64,000 nt of DNA. Source: Echinococcus granulosus (taxonomy: Eukaryota; Platyhelminthes; Cestoda; Cyclophyllidea; Taeniidae). Below the pieces are notes generated by a model that searched no databases, was not told the origin of the DNA, and saw only the letters and a list, made by a program, of their open reading frames with translations. Of the stretch, positions 50,501 through 61,600 are shown piece by piece. The translations under genes and the position numbers were made by a program. How positions within the stretch are numbered: the stretch's first letter is position 1; each line of letters opens with the position of its first letter. Location of the stretch: NCBI RefSeq assembly GCF_000524195.1, contig NW_020170467.1:23560-87559 (forward strand). The letters run 5' to 3'.

Positions 50501-51848
50501 CAGAATAGCCCATCACCACTCAGTTAACTTAGCTCTCTTTTAACTTAACCGCCTTTTAACGACCTTAGGATGTTAGGAGTTTTTATGCCTTACTTTACAA
50601 CCTCCTTCTAGGAACAGTTAACGGTGCAAAAAAAGGGCACCAGTCTATCAATGATTTTTCACCTGCAAAAAATCTACATTCTTCAGACGCTTTAATGGTT
50701 TATAAACCTTAATAGCGAATTTTGATTCAAGTAAATAGTAAACCATTGAAAGGACAACCTTGGCGATTTGGTGATGTTATCCAATTCTTTGTTAAAATCT
50801 AGGCGTAAACGTCTCTATAACTAGGTTATGTCCCGACTCATGCACCTTCCAAGCACCATGTCAACCTGGGCAGTGAAAGGTTAGTGAGCCCCTGGAACGC
50901 AGCTATCGACGAGGACACAAGTCCTGGCCCATCTGAATCGATGAGATGCAGCATCGATGGTACGATCTAATATCCCCTAGCCTCGATGTATGACCTTCGA
51001 TCTTGGCTCATGACTAGTTTTTAAATCCCCGATGTAAAAGAGTAACCATGGGGTGTCAGGAATCAAAATCCAAAGAAAGTGAAGGATGTTGCGTCCACAT
51101 AGACGCCCAGTCTTCGGAGGTTCTGGGCGTTGAAGTGGTATCGTAACTATCTACATCGTCACAAATCATATCTGAGGGCGTAGCAAGGCGTTAGCAACAC
51201 AAGAGGTAAACTATTAACCCACAGAAGGGCTGGGAAACTGTAAGCGTGGATGGACTGCCTTGACACCACGATGGTGCTCGAAACCGCCGAGACTACGGAG
51301 TCTGCGCAATTAAATGTGGCCTTCGAGCAAACACCATACTGCCACGATTCCGTTAACAGCTCGCTAGGCCTTCCACAATTTTTTTCTCAAAATCACGAAT
51401 TGTACGATGCCTTCAAAAAAGGTCCAGACACTATAGTTCACTAAAATTCTCTCCAGAAATGCAAAAGACTTATCCTATGAGACCAACGAACCTATTAAAA
51501 GATCGTAAAGTTGCAGGCAAAACATTATCCTTATAAAATTCCGAAACACTACCCAATAATTATGCTACAAAATGACAAGCTTAAGGAAGCGCGGAAATAA
51601 AATTTAATAGCACGAAAGGGATGACGGTACAGACGTAAACTGTTGTTCCCCTATAATTTCACCCTGTCGTCGACTAGTAGACTTTGAACACATCTTACAA
51701 ACTGCAAAGTCGCACACCTTTTTGCATAATTACTATCCATTTTTGTTAAAACAAACAATTGCCACAAAAAAATCAAGTAAAAGAGCAGTTTTTTAATGGG
51801 ACGAAGATGGTAGGGAGAAAAAGAAAGGAAAATTCCAAGGAGCAGCCT
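47542..51848. other. interval between convergent LCLAT1 and GOSR1
   Basis: No supported gene. It should contain both 3' untranslated regions. A TG microsatellite is listed separately. Base composition is more balanced at about 48.8-49.8 and 50.85-51.35 kb, where decayed repeats are possible, but I could not name any. Open frames there are short (95 codons at most) and unrecognised. Confidence 0.5.
47966..47989. repeat. (TG)12 microsatellite
   Basis: Twelve uninterrupted TG dinucleotides, the clearest simple repeat in the window. It lies about 425 bases after the LCLAT1 stop. Confidence 0.95.
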
Positions 51849-53087
51849 TCAATGGAAAAGATAGAAGAGTAGAAAGAGCAGGCAACAACCAATCACCGAC
51901 CCAACGATAATCGAATCCCGTTTCTTGCGCCATGACACCTGATTCAAGACCTTATTGACGAGGGGAAATTGAGCCCTTAGATTCAACAGATTACCCGTGG
52001 TGGCTTTGAGCATGTGGTGCTGTGACTTCAATGCTGAGCGGATCGCCGAAGCCGCCGAAAGTCGATCTGTCAACATTTTATCCGTGTGGAGCAAGCTCTT
52101 TTGTTCCTCAATCAAAAGCCTCGTGGCCTCAGGTGGTTTATCACCCTGAGGTGCGTTCTGAGATCTGTACGTCTAAAAAACACCATTTACTTATTTCCCA
52201 TCAACAAAAGTGATTGTTCGACAAACAAAAGAGAACGGACGTACCGACGAGAGAAGATAGTCGCGGTTGCGTGCGTTGTTAAAGTTAGTTCGCATGCGTT
52301 TAAAGTCCTGTGAATAGTCGAAGAGGATTTCACGATGACGCTTTGCGATGTGCTGTTGACTGATGTTCCCGTGGTCTGCACTGGAGACAACGTCACCCAT
52401 CTTATCGTTGACCTGTGTCAATCTGAGGAGGGATGGGTTTGCATTCACAAATAATATGATATCATATTAAGAGGGTTGAAAAGTGACGTTAGTTGGAAAA
52501 GAGTTTAAAAAATAAAACAACCGTATATCCCATGGTTCAACTAAAGTGTAACAATCGCTTATTTCGGGATCAAAATAAAAAGAGCCTCAAGATAAGACAC
52601 CCATTAACTTGAGAAAAAGATACTTAAAGTCATTGCCAATTAAAAGGCAGCTAATACCCAAGAGCCCAAAGACGCAACACTACTTTGCAAAGTATTTTGA
52701 ATAAGCTACAGCAATATACTTTATAAAATATGCATCAGAAACTTGACTTCGCATACCTGAGAACAAGAAAAGTCCAAAGGCACGCAGCTTTAGTGACTCA
52801 TAATACGCTAATGGAGATTAAGCTATATCTGGTAGATGTTTGCGCGCAAAAACGAACCAAACACAAAAACAGAGCTTTCAAAAGTGTCCGTACCTCTGCA
52901 ACAAGTCTTCAATATCGTTGCAAAGATCGCTGTAGCTTTGACTACTGGAAGACTGCGTTATGTGAGGTGTACGAGTAACAACACTACCGCTGAGGGAGGA
53001 ACTACCAACTTTGCCAAACTCGGTAAGTTTCAAATCTAGTTCACTTTCGAGAGCTTTGGCCTGACGCCTTAATTCACTCCACTGCAT
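51849..53087 (-). CDS. GOSR1: Golgi SNAP receptor complex member 1 (GOS28)
   Basis: GOS28 is a Qb-SNARE of the ER-Golgi and intra-Golgi membrane fusion machinery. Three exons: 53087-52894, 52422-52245 and 52157-51849, with junction phases 2 and 0, give 226 residues (human 250). The N-terminus QWSELRRQAKALESELDLKL matches the human DLRKQARQLENELDLKL. Exon 2 has LTQVNDKM and KRHREILFDY, matching the human LTGVNDKM and RHRDILQDY. Exon 3 carries the SNARE helix (TDRLSAASAIRSALKSQ, FPLVNKVLNQV), the basic WRKKRDS and a C-terminal membrane anchor of about 20 residues ending FYLFH, as in the human YAFH end. The ATG at 53087 gives a start a few residues shorter than in man. Confidence 0.95.
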
Positions 53088-53528
53088 CGCACCCCAGGCC
53101 AAATATTCAAGGGTTCCAGCGATGAAGTGCAAAATTGACACACCCCGATTGAAGAATCCGCTTTTCTTTAACTACCGTTTTCGATTGAGGCATGTGCTGC
53201 ACATTTAGAAAAAACAACCACAAATAGATGTTGTTAGGCACAATTTGAAAAGCCTACATAAAAAAGTAACGTTTAATAATAATAAGAAGCCGCGACTTAA
53301 AAATTACTTATTATATAATTCGCTAGGATGTCCATTAAATTTCTGCTTAAAGCTATAACAATTGATTCATAGCGTTCAGATTTTTCGTGTATTTTTTGGG
53401 TAAGTACCACAGTTATTGTTTTCATATAGTCAAGGCTGCGCCCGACGGCCTCTTTTAAAGCTATCTAATTGTGTGTCTGTGCTGACAACTTTAGTTGATT
53501 GATCGATTGCATTGTTTTTGGGGAAGTT
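53088..53528. promoter_or_regulatory. divergent intergenic region of GOSR1 and CENPS
   Basis: Only 441 bases separate the two start codons of these head-to-head genes, so a shared bidirectional promoter is likely. I see no TATA box in a decisive position. The sequence is AT-rich with a TGATTGATCGATTG element near 53498-53511. Confidence 0.45.
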
Positions 53529-56500
53529 ATGGCTAATTTGGGATCAAATCTTGAATCCAAGGCATGTGACTTTATCCATACCTTCATCTTAGAATTTCCG
53601 AATCCCCATGCATTATTTATGTTTTTTTAATAGCCAGAACACTTATCAGCTCTGCACTACGAATGCATCGCCCGCGCCAAAGTAGTGAGTGATCGTTCAG
53701 GAGTCCATATTCCTGACGAGATCGCTTCTTTAGTCACGGAAACTGCTTTTCGCTTCGCTCAAATGCTTACTACTGACTTGGAATCATTCGCCCACCACGC
53801 CAAAAGGTCTACGATCAATCAGGACGACGTCCTTCTTTTCGCTCGTCGTAATCCTCAATTAGTAAATTTGGTTTCAAAGTTTCTTCTTTTCCTATGGTTA
53901 TACCTCACCAAATTTTTAGCGCAAGTTTTTGAATGAAAAATTGGCAACATTTGATGATGCTGCTGACGCAGACGACAACATGGAATTGCAGTTAGTGAAG
54001 CGAAGCGCACGACAAAAAGTAAAAAATGCAAAGAAATCGCTTGTATGTATTTTGTTTGTATAGCTCTTGCATGAATTTGCCTTAAGTGACATTTTGGCTG
54101 TCACTTTTTTGGCATATTATCCATGATGTGGCCGTATTTGGTCAAGCTTGAACTCTTCTAACACTTCTTATTTGGTTCTTAGGAAAAGTCTTTTACAGTG
54201 TCACCCCTAAAGACCTACTTCGCTCGTGCGGTATGTTTACCCCCGCTTTCATTTTACAACCTATCAATAAATACCTCTATATTCCTAAATATCATCGCGA
54301 CTCTTAATAGAGTATCATAGTTGCGCTATTTCAGGTTGTAGCTTTTATTCTAGACAGCTTGAAACATGGACAGGTGAAGTATTTGAATGGAAGCGGATTA
54401 CTAGTGAATAAGGTGTAAAGCACCTCGTGAAGTTTGTTCTATTTAGAGTTTCCAAGATTCTTGCCACAGGTAACTGGTCTCCTCCTGACATGAAATCTGC
54501 TTCAATTGAAACTAGGTTGGCTAATATTGTGGATGAGCTAAAAATAGCTGTAGTAGACGTGACAGATGTATGTGATGGGAAATGACTCCGTGTTACACCG
54601 ACGAACCCAGTTGTGGTTATCCCCGAATAATTCATTAGCGTTCCGTCTTACACATCCAAAATCCGCATTAAGACATAAGTGGGTGACTATGTCTGCTCCT
54701 TGTGTGTGTTGTGCATTGCGGAAGCAGCTGTTTACTGGGAATAGTTCACAGACTGCATAGCTAACAAATGTGATCGGGATCTACCTGCTCAGTAGTGTAC
54801 AATTTGAAAGTGTGCAAGGAAAAAGTCTTTTGGAGCAGTGTCCGGAACTGCTAAAACAGTATTGCACATATTACGCTGCACGTCTGTGAGAAGGCGTTAC
54901 ATCATGTGTGAGGATGGAGTAGAAGTGCTGCTTTCTTCTGTATTCACTGGATTCATATTCGTCTGAATGTCTATAGCCACCTTTTCGAACCATTGGACAA
55001 CCAGATGTTGACGTGTCAAATAGAATGGGTATTTGGTAAATAAAAGTGCGATCCAAATGGTGGTAGTTGGGGCTGGGTGTTTTGGCTTTTAGAGTCAAGG
55101 CGTCGTATAAGATTGGAATGCTCAGCAGAATTGTGTCTTATTGGGGGATGCTGATTGTTATGATGTTTGTGCAAAAGGACAAATATGTTGGAGTCCTTTT
55201 TTATGATTGCTTTTTATTGTTCAATCAAATAAACTTATTTCTCTACTTTAAAGTGAATAGAACTTTGTTTTTTAAGCAGGGCTTCTTCATTAGCGGATTT
55301 ACTGCTTTTTGTCAGTTTCTTTTCTGGTCATTTTGACAAGTGACTAATTGATGCCCATCGTTCCTTTGTACATAGGAGACGGTTGCTACAACTTCTGCTG
55401 TTACTTCACCTTCGGTGACTTCAGTAAAGAACTCGCCAGTTCGCCTGGTAGGGTTTAATTTACTTGCTACACCGACCGAATTTCAATGCTGCTGCTGGCT
55501 TTTTTCCGAGGTCACAAAGTGGAGCAAGCAATCTGCTCTTTCTCTCCCCATTGAATTGGTCTCTTTTTCAAATCAATGTTACTCAAGTAGTTACTTATCC
55601 AAAATAGTTCATTTTCATTCCTGTCATCGCATTCTTGGTCTTTTTCCAGGAGAGGGTTCCCTCAACTCCCAATGTCAAACGCAAGGTGGTGTCGCCTTTG
55701 AAGAGGGCTCTTTTGGAAACTGCTCTTGCTCCCAGCGTGAGCTTGGTTTCACTAGTCTTTTTTCCTAGTCAAATAGAGACTACCGTCGATTCTTTACAGA
55801 AATGCCACAGTATTCTTCATATTTGCATTCGATTAGTAGTGGCAGTTTTTATTTTACTGAACAATCTTCTTATGCCTCTTAGTAAGCTAGCCATGTCGCA
55901 CTCTGAAACTCGTTGTTATTGGTCTCCTAATACCCTTGACAAAGGCTTTTGACTAAACTTGATAAAAGAAATACCTCTTTTGTTTGTGTTTTCTGCTGAT
56001 TCATTAAGACGGTTGCTTCTTTTCTACTTCCCTACTGATCACTAGAGTTTTGCAGAGACGTACACACAGATGTAAGATGCCCGTTTTTAGAGTGATGAAT
56101 AAGGTTTATGCAAAGTTTGCATTTATTTATAATTCTACAATTTGCCTTGTTGACTTTGTGAAAGCAAAAGACTCCAAGCTCCTCCAGGACTGCTGAAGCC
56201 ATGGTAATATCGCCCCAAAAGACGTCCGAGAGAGTGGACTCCCCCTTGCCTACTGTAAGTTCCGCCCCCATTGAAATGTTTTTCATAAGCTAGCCACATG
56301 GATAAGTAGACTTGTAGAAATGGCTTTATTGTATGGGTAAAAAGGTTATTCAAGTCAGGTCGGGACTTTGGAGGAGGTAAAATTAAAGACTGCTTGCCTG
56401 ACTTGCTATTCATGAACGTCTATGTTCATCTTTCGTTCAGAAAGGTTCGGCTCTTCTGCAAGCTCACTTCGGGTTATGAGTCTATCAGGCTTTTCTAGAG

Positions 56501-57045
56501 TAACTGCTGTGAAGTTATTATCACCGTCTTACTCCTCATAACTGAGCTTCCCATCACCGAACCGCATTGTGCTTGAGACAATCTGAAAAAGATATTTGTG
56601 GATTGACATAAAACTCAGTCCAGTGCCGTATACTGTTCCATGTGGATTCTTGCAAGCAGTACCGCTGTTGCAAATTCACCTCGGTGTCTGAATCCCACTG
56701 ACCTGTGACATGCATGCTCGATGTTGGAAATTGTGTCCGGATGCACCAAGCCCTTGATACTCCGAGCTGTCCGCCACAGCAGCGGCCAATTTGTGTCAAT
56801 AGAATCAAAAGACCCGATTTGACTTGAACTCCCTTCAAAGCTGAAAGGCTAGTGGAGTGTGGTAATATGCTCGATCGTCTCGAGGATCGTAAAGCGGTAG
56901 ATTGACTCTCATTCTTATTTATACCAAGGTGTCTACACCCGTTAAGGATGATCGTCAACAGCCCGGCGCTGGACCGTTAAGGGTCTCGCTTCTTGACAGT
57001 GATGATGATTTCTCCACTATCTTTGACGACGTTGGAGACGTTTAG
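53529..57045 (+). CDS. CENPS: centromere protein S / MHF1 with extended tail
   Basis: CENP-S pairs with CENP-X in the kinetochore CENP-T-W-S-X complex and in the FANCM-MHF DNA-remodelling complex. Eight exons, all joined in phase 0: 53529-53561, 53634-53861, 53920-54042, 54183-54230, 55377-55448, 55650-55736, 56171-56254 and 56929-57045, giving 263 residues. The histone fold (about residues 14-100) has IPDEIASLVTETAFRFAQ, then LESFAHHAKRSTINQDDVLLFARRNP, closely matching human FARHAKRTTINTEDVKLLARR. The tail (about residues 129-263) is absent from the 138-residue human protein. It is basic and holds nine Ser-Pro or Thr-Pro pairs, then an acidic end (DSDDDFSTIFDDVGDV). Exon 1 is inferred and would need a GC-AG intron (AAG then GCATGT). 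Exons 2 and 3 are secure; the tail exons rest on splice signals and phase. Confidence 0.85.
54231..55376 (+). other. CENPS intron 4
   Basis: AT-rich intron with donor GTATGT and acceptor gtacatag. A possible 39-base phase-0 exon at 54335-54373 was considered and not used. Confidence 0.5.
55737..56170 (+). other. CENPS intron 6
   Basis: Donor GTGAGC, acceptor ending gcaaaag with a weak pyrimidine tract. Nothing else recognised. Confidence 0.5.
56255..56928 (+). other. CENPS intron 7 with repeat and minus-strand open frame
   Basis: Donor GTAAGT, acceptor ataccaag. It contains a short copy of the mariner-end-like repeat (56346-56371). It is also crossed by a 134-codon minus-strand frame (56958-56554) that runs into the last CENPS exon, resembles no family and is probably chance or repeat-derived. 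Confidence 0.5.
56346..56371. repeat. mariner-end-like repeat, copy 1
   Basis: A 26-base stretch containing TCAAGTCAGGTCGGGACTTT that is nearly identical to a second copy at 60695-60718, beside a mariner transposase relic. It is probably the terminal end of a small or deleted mariner-family element. Confidence 0.5.
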
Positions 57046-58608
57046 AGATTGGATCCTGACTTTCAAATTTAGCTAAATGCATGTATCATTCCCTTCATCT
57101 GAATCGCTTCGTTTTTCTTCTTAACGTTCATGATAAATAGACTGTATGAAAGGGGGAGGAGCGAAATTACCTTTTATTTCCACTTTTTTTTGTTGGTGGT
57201 TACGTGCCTGCTTTCATGACTTCATTGAATTAGTGATACATTTACCAACCTCGGTCACGTTTAGGCCAAGAGTTGATGGGTAAATCTCGGCTTTTCGGAT
57301 AGATATCCCAGTTTACAGAAACCGGTCCTTTTTCCTTTATCGACATCTTTTTTTAAAACAGAATATGGTTTCCCACTACAAAGTGTTTACCTTAGTAAGG
57401 TCCATAGCATGTTTTAGTTGTCAGGGTCAGTTGAGTAGCCTGGTGAACTAAGTATTTGGGGGTGGGATAATTGCCCACAAGTTTGGTCAGCACAAAATGT
57501 TTATCCCAGTAGGGAGGTAGGCGGATTCGTCTCCGCCACCTACAGCTTATGTCGAGATCTCCTATTGATTCAGTGACAAGTCGTTGAAGAAGGGAGGTAA
57601 TTGATGCCGTAGAGACTAGTGGAACGAAGTTTAGAGTTCCGAGCAGTCGGTCGGAGTCTTATGTCGTTAGTATTTTGCTAAGTGAGACAATCGGTCTCCT
57701 GGAGGAGAAGGGTAATTGTTCAGAATGACGCATGCAACGGTAAATTGTGGAGACGTAAGAAGACACAATATTCGGGCAGAATGTGTATTCGACACAGCAA
57801 AGGTGCTTGGACTATTGGCATGGCTCGTAGGCCAGCCCATCCAGTGAGGTACAAGAGGGCGAATTCAAAAGTTCGGGGGTGGGGGGTCATTAATACCGGT
57901 GGATAAACCACCATCGTATTACATTTGGGTCTTGACAAGTCCGTAGATTCCTACGACATTTTGATTCTTATGGGAACCAGAAGTGCAATTATTCAACACC
58001 TCAATACTAACCTAAATTACACATAGAACTAGAAAGCATTAGATATTAATAAGTATGTTACAAATAACCAGTGGGGGAGGGGTTCAATTTGGTGCAGCAA
58101 TTAACTCGAGTGTACACACTTCTGTCAACAAAATTTTATTAAACGCGAATAACAACACTAAGGAAATCAGCAAGAATTACGCTAATTCTGCACGATTAAG
58201 TCGGTCAATAAGTACAAATGAATTTCTTGTTTATCTTTTTATTTGGTCTGGATGCCTTTCAAACTCAAGGTTGTTGTTGCCGTTTTGGGTTTTCCATGTG
58301 CATGAGATTTCACAAGCATTAAACGGAGTTTTGTGGAATTTAAACGCTGAAAGAGGTTGGTTTTTACCGACAAATCCACTTTCTTAATCACACACCAGGG
58401 CAGTGTTGAGCGCAACTCCAGGCCTTTTGTTGTTAAATAAACTTGTGGTTTCCCATTAATAAACCGCCACTGTATGAGTATTTTTGAGGCAGTAGTACAG
58501 ATCCTTGGTTGTGGATAGTGGGCCTCTCGTCTACCCTTTCCTATTATTCTTCTAAATGCAATTCACCCCCCCCCCCTTGTTCGCATTCAATTCTTCAGGT
58601 CATACCAG
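57046..58608. other. intergenic between CENPS and RMT2 gene
   Basis: No supported gene. Balanced-composition sequence at about 57.4-57.9 kb has a 74-codon basic frame (57682-57906, +) that I do not recognise. It may be an old repeat. Confidence 0.5.
58566..58598 (+). promoter_or_regulatory. poly-C tract and splice-acceptor-like sequence before the RMT2 start
   Basis: Eleven consecutive C residues (58566-58576) begin a pyrimidine-rich stretch that ends in ttcttcag at 58598, ten bases before the ATG at 58609. This looks like the acceptor of a 5' untranslated intron or of spliced-leader trans-splicing. Confidence 0.45.
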
Positions 58609-61600
58609 ATGGCTTCGACCCAGTTTAATCAATCCAGTGTGCCAGAAGAGGGTCAAAATAGTCTCAAGCGCAAACACGAAGATGATAACGATGTTGAAAT
58701 GGGCTACGAGCCAACTCGAGAGGACATTCGCCTAGTTGTTGCTGCTGGTGACGGCGACCTAGAGGAAATCAAATCTATCAATGAGTCCGGCAATGGAGAT
58801 ATTTGTTTTCAAGTCAGTTGATTCTTTATCTCCCAATAAAATCCTCTCACTTGACTCTTTCAACCAATCATTATAATAACAGGATTCACAGACCGGAATG
58901 AGTGTTCTTATGGCAGCTGCCGGTGCAGGACACGCTGAGGTTGTTCGCTATCTTCTCGATGAGGGAGCCCCATGGAACGCGGTGGACAGACGATACCGTT
59001 GTGCTGGTGATTACGCCGCGATGAATGGACATCAGGTCATTGTAGACATTATCATGGATCATGCGGTCATGTCTGAAATGATTCTCTCGATTGTGGAGTC
59101 CGAAGACAGTGCTGTTATCCCATCCTACCTTCCTGTAAGCGGTGATTAAATACAGCCCCTTTTGATCGCATTTCATGGGCTCATGCATAGCCAAATATAT
59201 TTGGTCTTATTTTGTAACTAGACTTCGGTAGACGTAGGTTCATGAATTTGGGATTGAGCTAGACGTAAACATGATATGTTGCTGAATTACATGAGAAGGA
59301 TGGAAAGCTTGTCTTTTACAATTGAAGCTATAAACCCTGGTACATTTTCACGAATTTGGACTTTAAATTGATACAAGTGACGTAATTTTGCCTTGCAAGT
59401 GAACGGGATTTATCCTATTCCTTTAAATCTATTCATTTCACAACTAGGACACATTTTCTGTGTTATTCCATCCAATCTGTGAGTGCCCCTTCTTGATTCT
59501 TTCTTTATTCCAGACTGCTGAGGAGGCGGCCTCGCTAAAAGCAACCGTGGAGAAAGAGGTGAGTGAAAATGGTTCAACTCCGAGTCGTTTAAACGCCGCC
59601 TATCTGGCCAGCCGTCTAGAATACACCCCAGCAGGTGATCGTCTAGTGGACACTTCTACCCAACTCGCTGTCATGATGGATTGGGAGCGTCCGCTGATGG
59701 CCCGCCACGCCGCGTGGATCTGTTTTGCCGATGTGGACACTGCGAAAAGACCTAGCAGTCTTCACACACTTAACGTCGGGTTCGGAATGGGAATTGTGGA
59801 CGAAGAAATTATTAGTCATGCACCTGTGTCTCATACTATCATTGAGGCGCATCCACAGGTTAGTTGGATAATTGTGTAGCCTTGAAAATACTCCTGATTT
59901 CTAGAAGTAGTTCTGTTAAAAGCTGAGAAACGAGTTACGTGGGTGCCCTCATTTACCCATACTTCTAGTTTGCTTATTGCAATGGTAGTCTAGTAAATTT
60001 AAGCCATTTGTTTTGCTGCATCTTGCACGATTTATTGAGATTTCTTCGGCCAAGTCTTTCCTCAGTTAAAGGTATATGAGACTGGAAGTAACTTTTCTGT
60101 AGGCAAATGAAGGAACTAGGAAACTGGTGTCTCTATTCTCGCCACCATTGTGAAAGCCGAATCTGTAAACAACAAAAATGTCTGGGAAACCCATCATATA
60201 ATCAAAGCAGATACCATTCTTCTATAGTTGGTGGGCAAACCGGTTGTTTCATATGATACTTTCGTCGTCCTGGCATTCAAGGTTCTCGAGAAGATGGAAG
60301 CCACAGGCTGGACCCAGCGCAGCGGTGTGCATGTGCGTCGAGGTCGTTGGCAGGACGTGGTGCCTCGCCTGGAGCGTGAAATCGCCGAGGGCAAACTGGA
60401 GCCCTTCGATGGGGTTTTCTTCGACACATACGCGGAGGATGATCGCGATCTCTCTCAATTTCATCGCCATCTACCGCGCATCATGTCACAGCATCCACGT
60501 GCCCGCTATTCCTACTACAATGGAATGTGTCCAGACAGCGTGTTCTTCCATGGTGTGGCGTGTGAAACTACTAGATTGCGATTGGAGAGGTTTGTAGGGA
60601 CCTTTTTGTTTCATGTTTTTTTGACAAGCAAGCGGAGAGAACGTGGGTACATATTGCTCCTTCTCACTCTTAGTTATCCATGTTACATTGGGTGTTCAAG
60701 TCAGATCGGGACTTTTGGGCCGACACTATACACTAAAAGAACCAATTTCGGGCGCTGCAGATTGCAATTATCCTCCACGGATTCTCCCTGCCAGATGTGC
60801 ACGCTTATCCCACCAGCGGTTGATTAATGCCTCCAAAACCGTCCCGGTAGAGAATGATGTGTCAGTATAGATGGATAACTTAGAGAAACCCATTTCACCT
60901 CGTATTTGGTGGAAATTCTGCATACTTCCATTGATTTGGTTGTTCGTTTTAATTCCGGAGAGAAATGATGCACTCCTTTTTCGTCGCTTGTAATGATATG
61001 GTTCAGAAACCTCAAGACTTTCCTGCTAAAACTCAATTCTTATCATTCAAAAGCAAATCAGGCTATGATATCCACTGGGCTCTGACTTCCAAGTTGTAAA
61101 TGTTTGTGCTCACCATTTCTCCCAGGGGGGATTTGTCTGGCCTAACTTCGATAATGTTGCTCGGCTATTACCAGGCATCTCAAGCGTTGAAGTCCTTTCC
61201 CGAGGTATGACTTATGGACTGAGGGCTGACTACCACGGTCGGGCCCATCGCCGACAGATGTACGTACAGCCGTCTTTGAAATGGTTACACTAGTTGAATG
61301 CCTCACTACCGAATGGTTGGACACCCCATCAGTGTGCCACACTTCATCATCACTATTTCATCCACATATTTACAATCGCCACTCCCGCTGTCACTAGCCA
61401 TGGTTCAACCATATCTAGACTGACCCAAGCACGGTAATGTGCTCCAGTTATTTGGGCATAACAGGACACACTTGACACCACCGCGTGTAGTGTCGTCACG
61501 GTAACTCCTTTTTGGCGCACATGTCAACTTAAGCTCGGTTTGACTTAGAGGCCTCTCGTACCTCTAAAGGCTGTGGTTTGTTTCATGGGAAGACCTCCGC

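Noticed and set aside
54335..54373. A 39-base phase-0 exon candidate inside CENPS intron 4, between a cag acceptor and a GTGAAG donor
   Set aside because: Its product is hydrophobic (VVAFILDS), unlike the polar, basic tail around it, and short phase-compatible segments are expected by chance.
60228..60827. A 199-codon frame as a stand-alone gene
   Set aside because: It is RMT2 exon 4 read unspliced into both introns; the homologous part is confined to 60282-60589.
61131..61290. Plus-strand segment after tttctcccag as the last RMT2 exon
   Set aside because: It carries no RMT2 motif. The exon at 62133 supplies the expected C-terminal motifs in the right phase.
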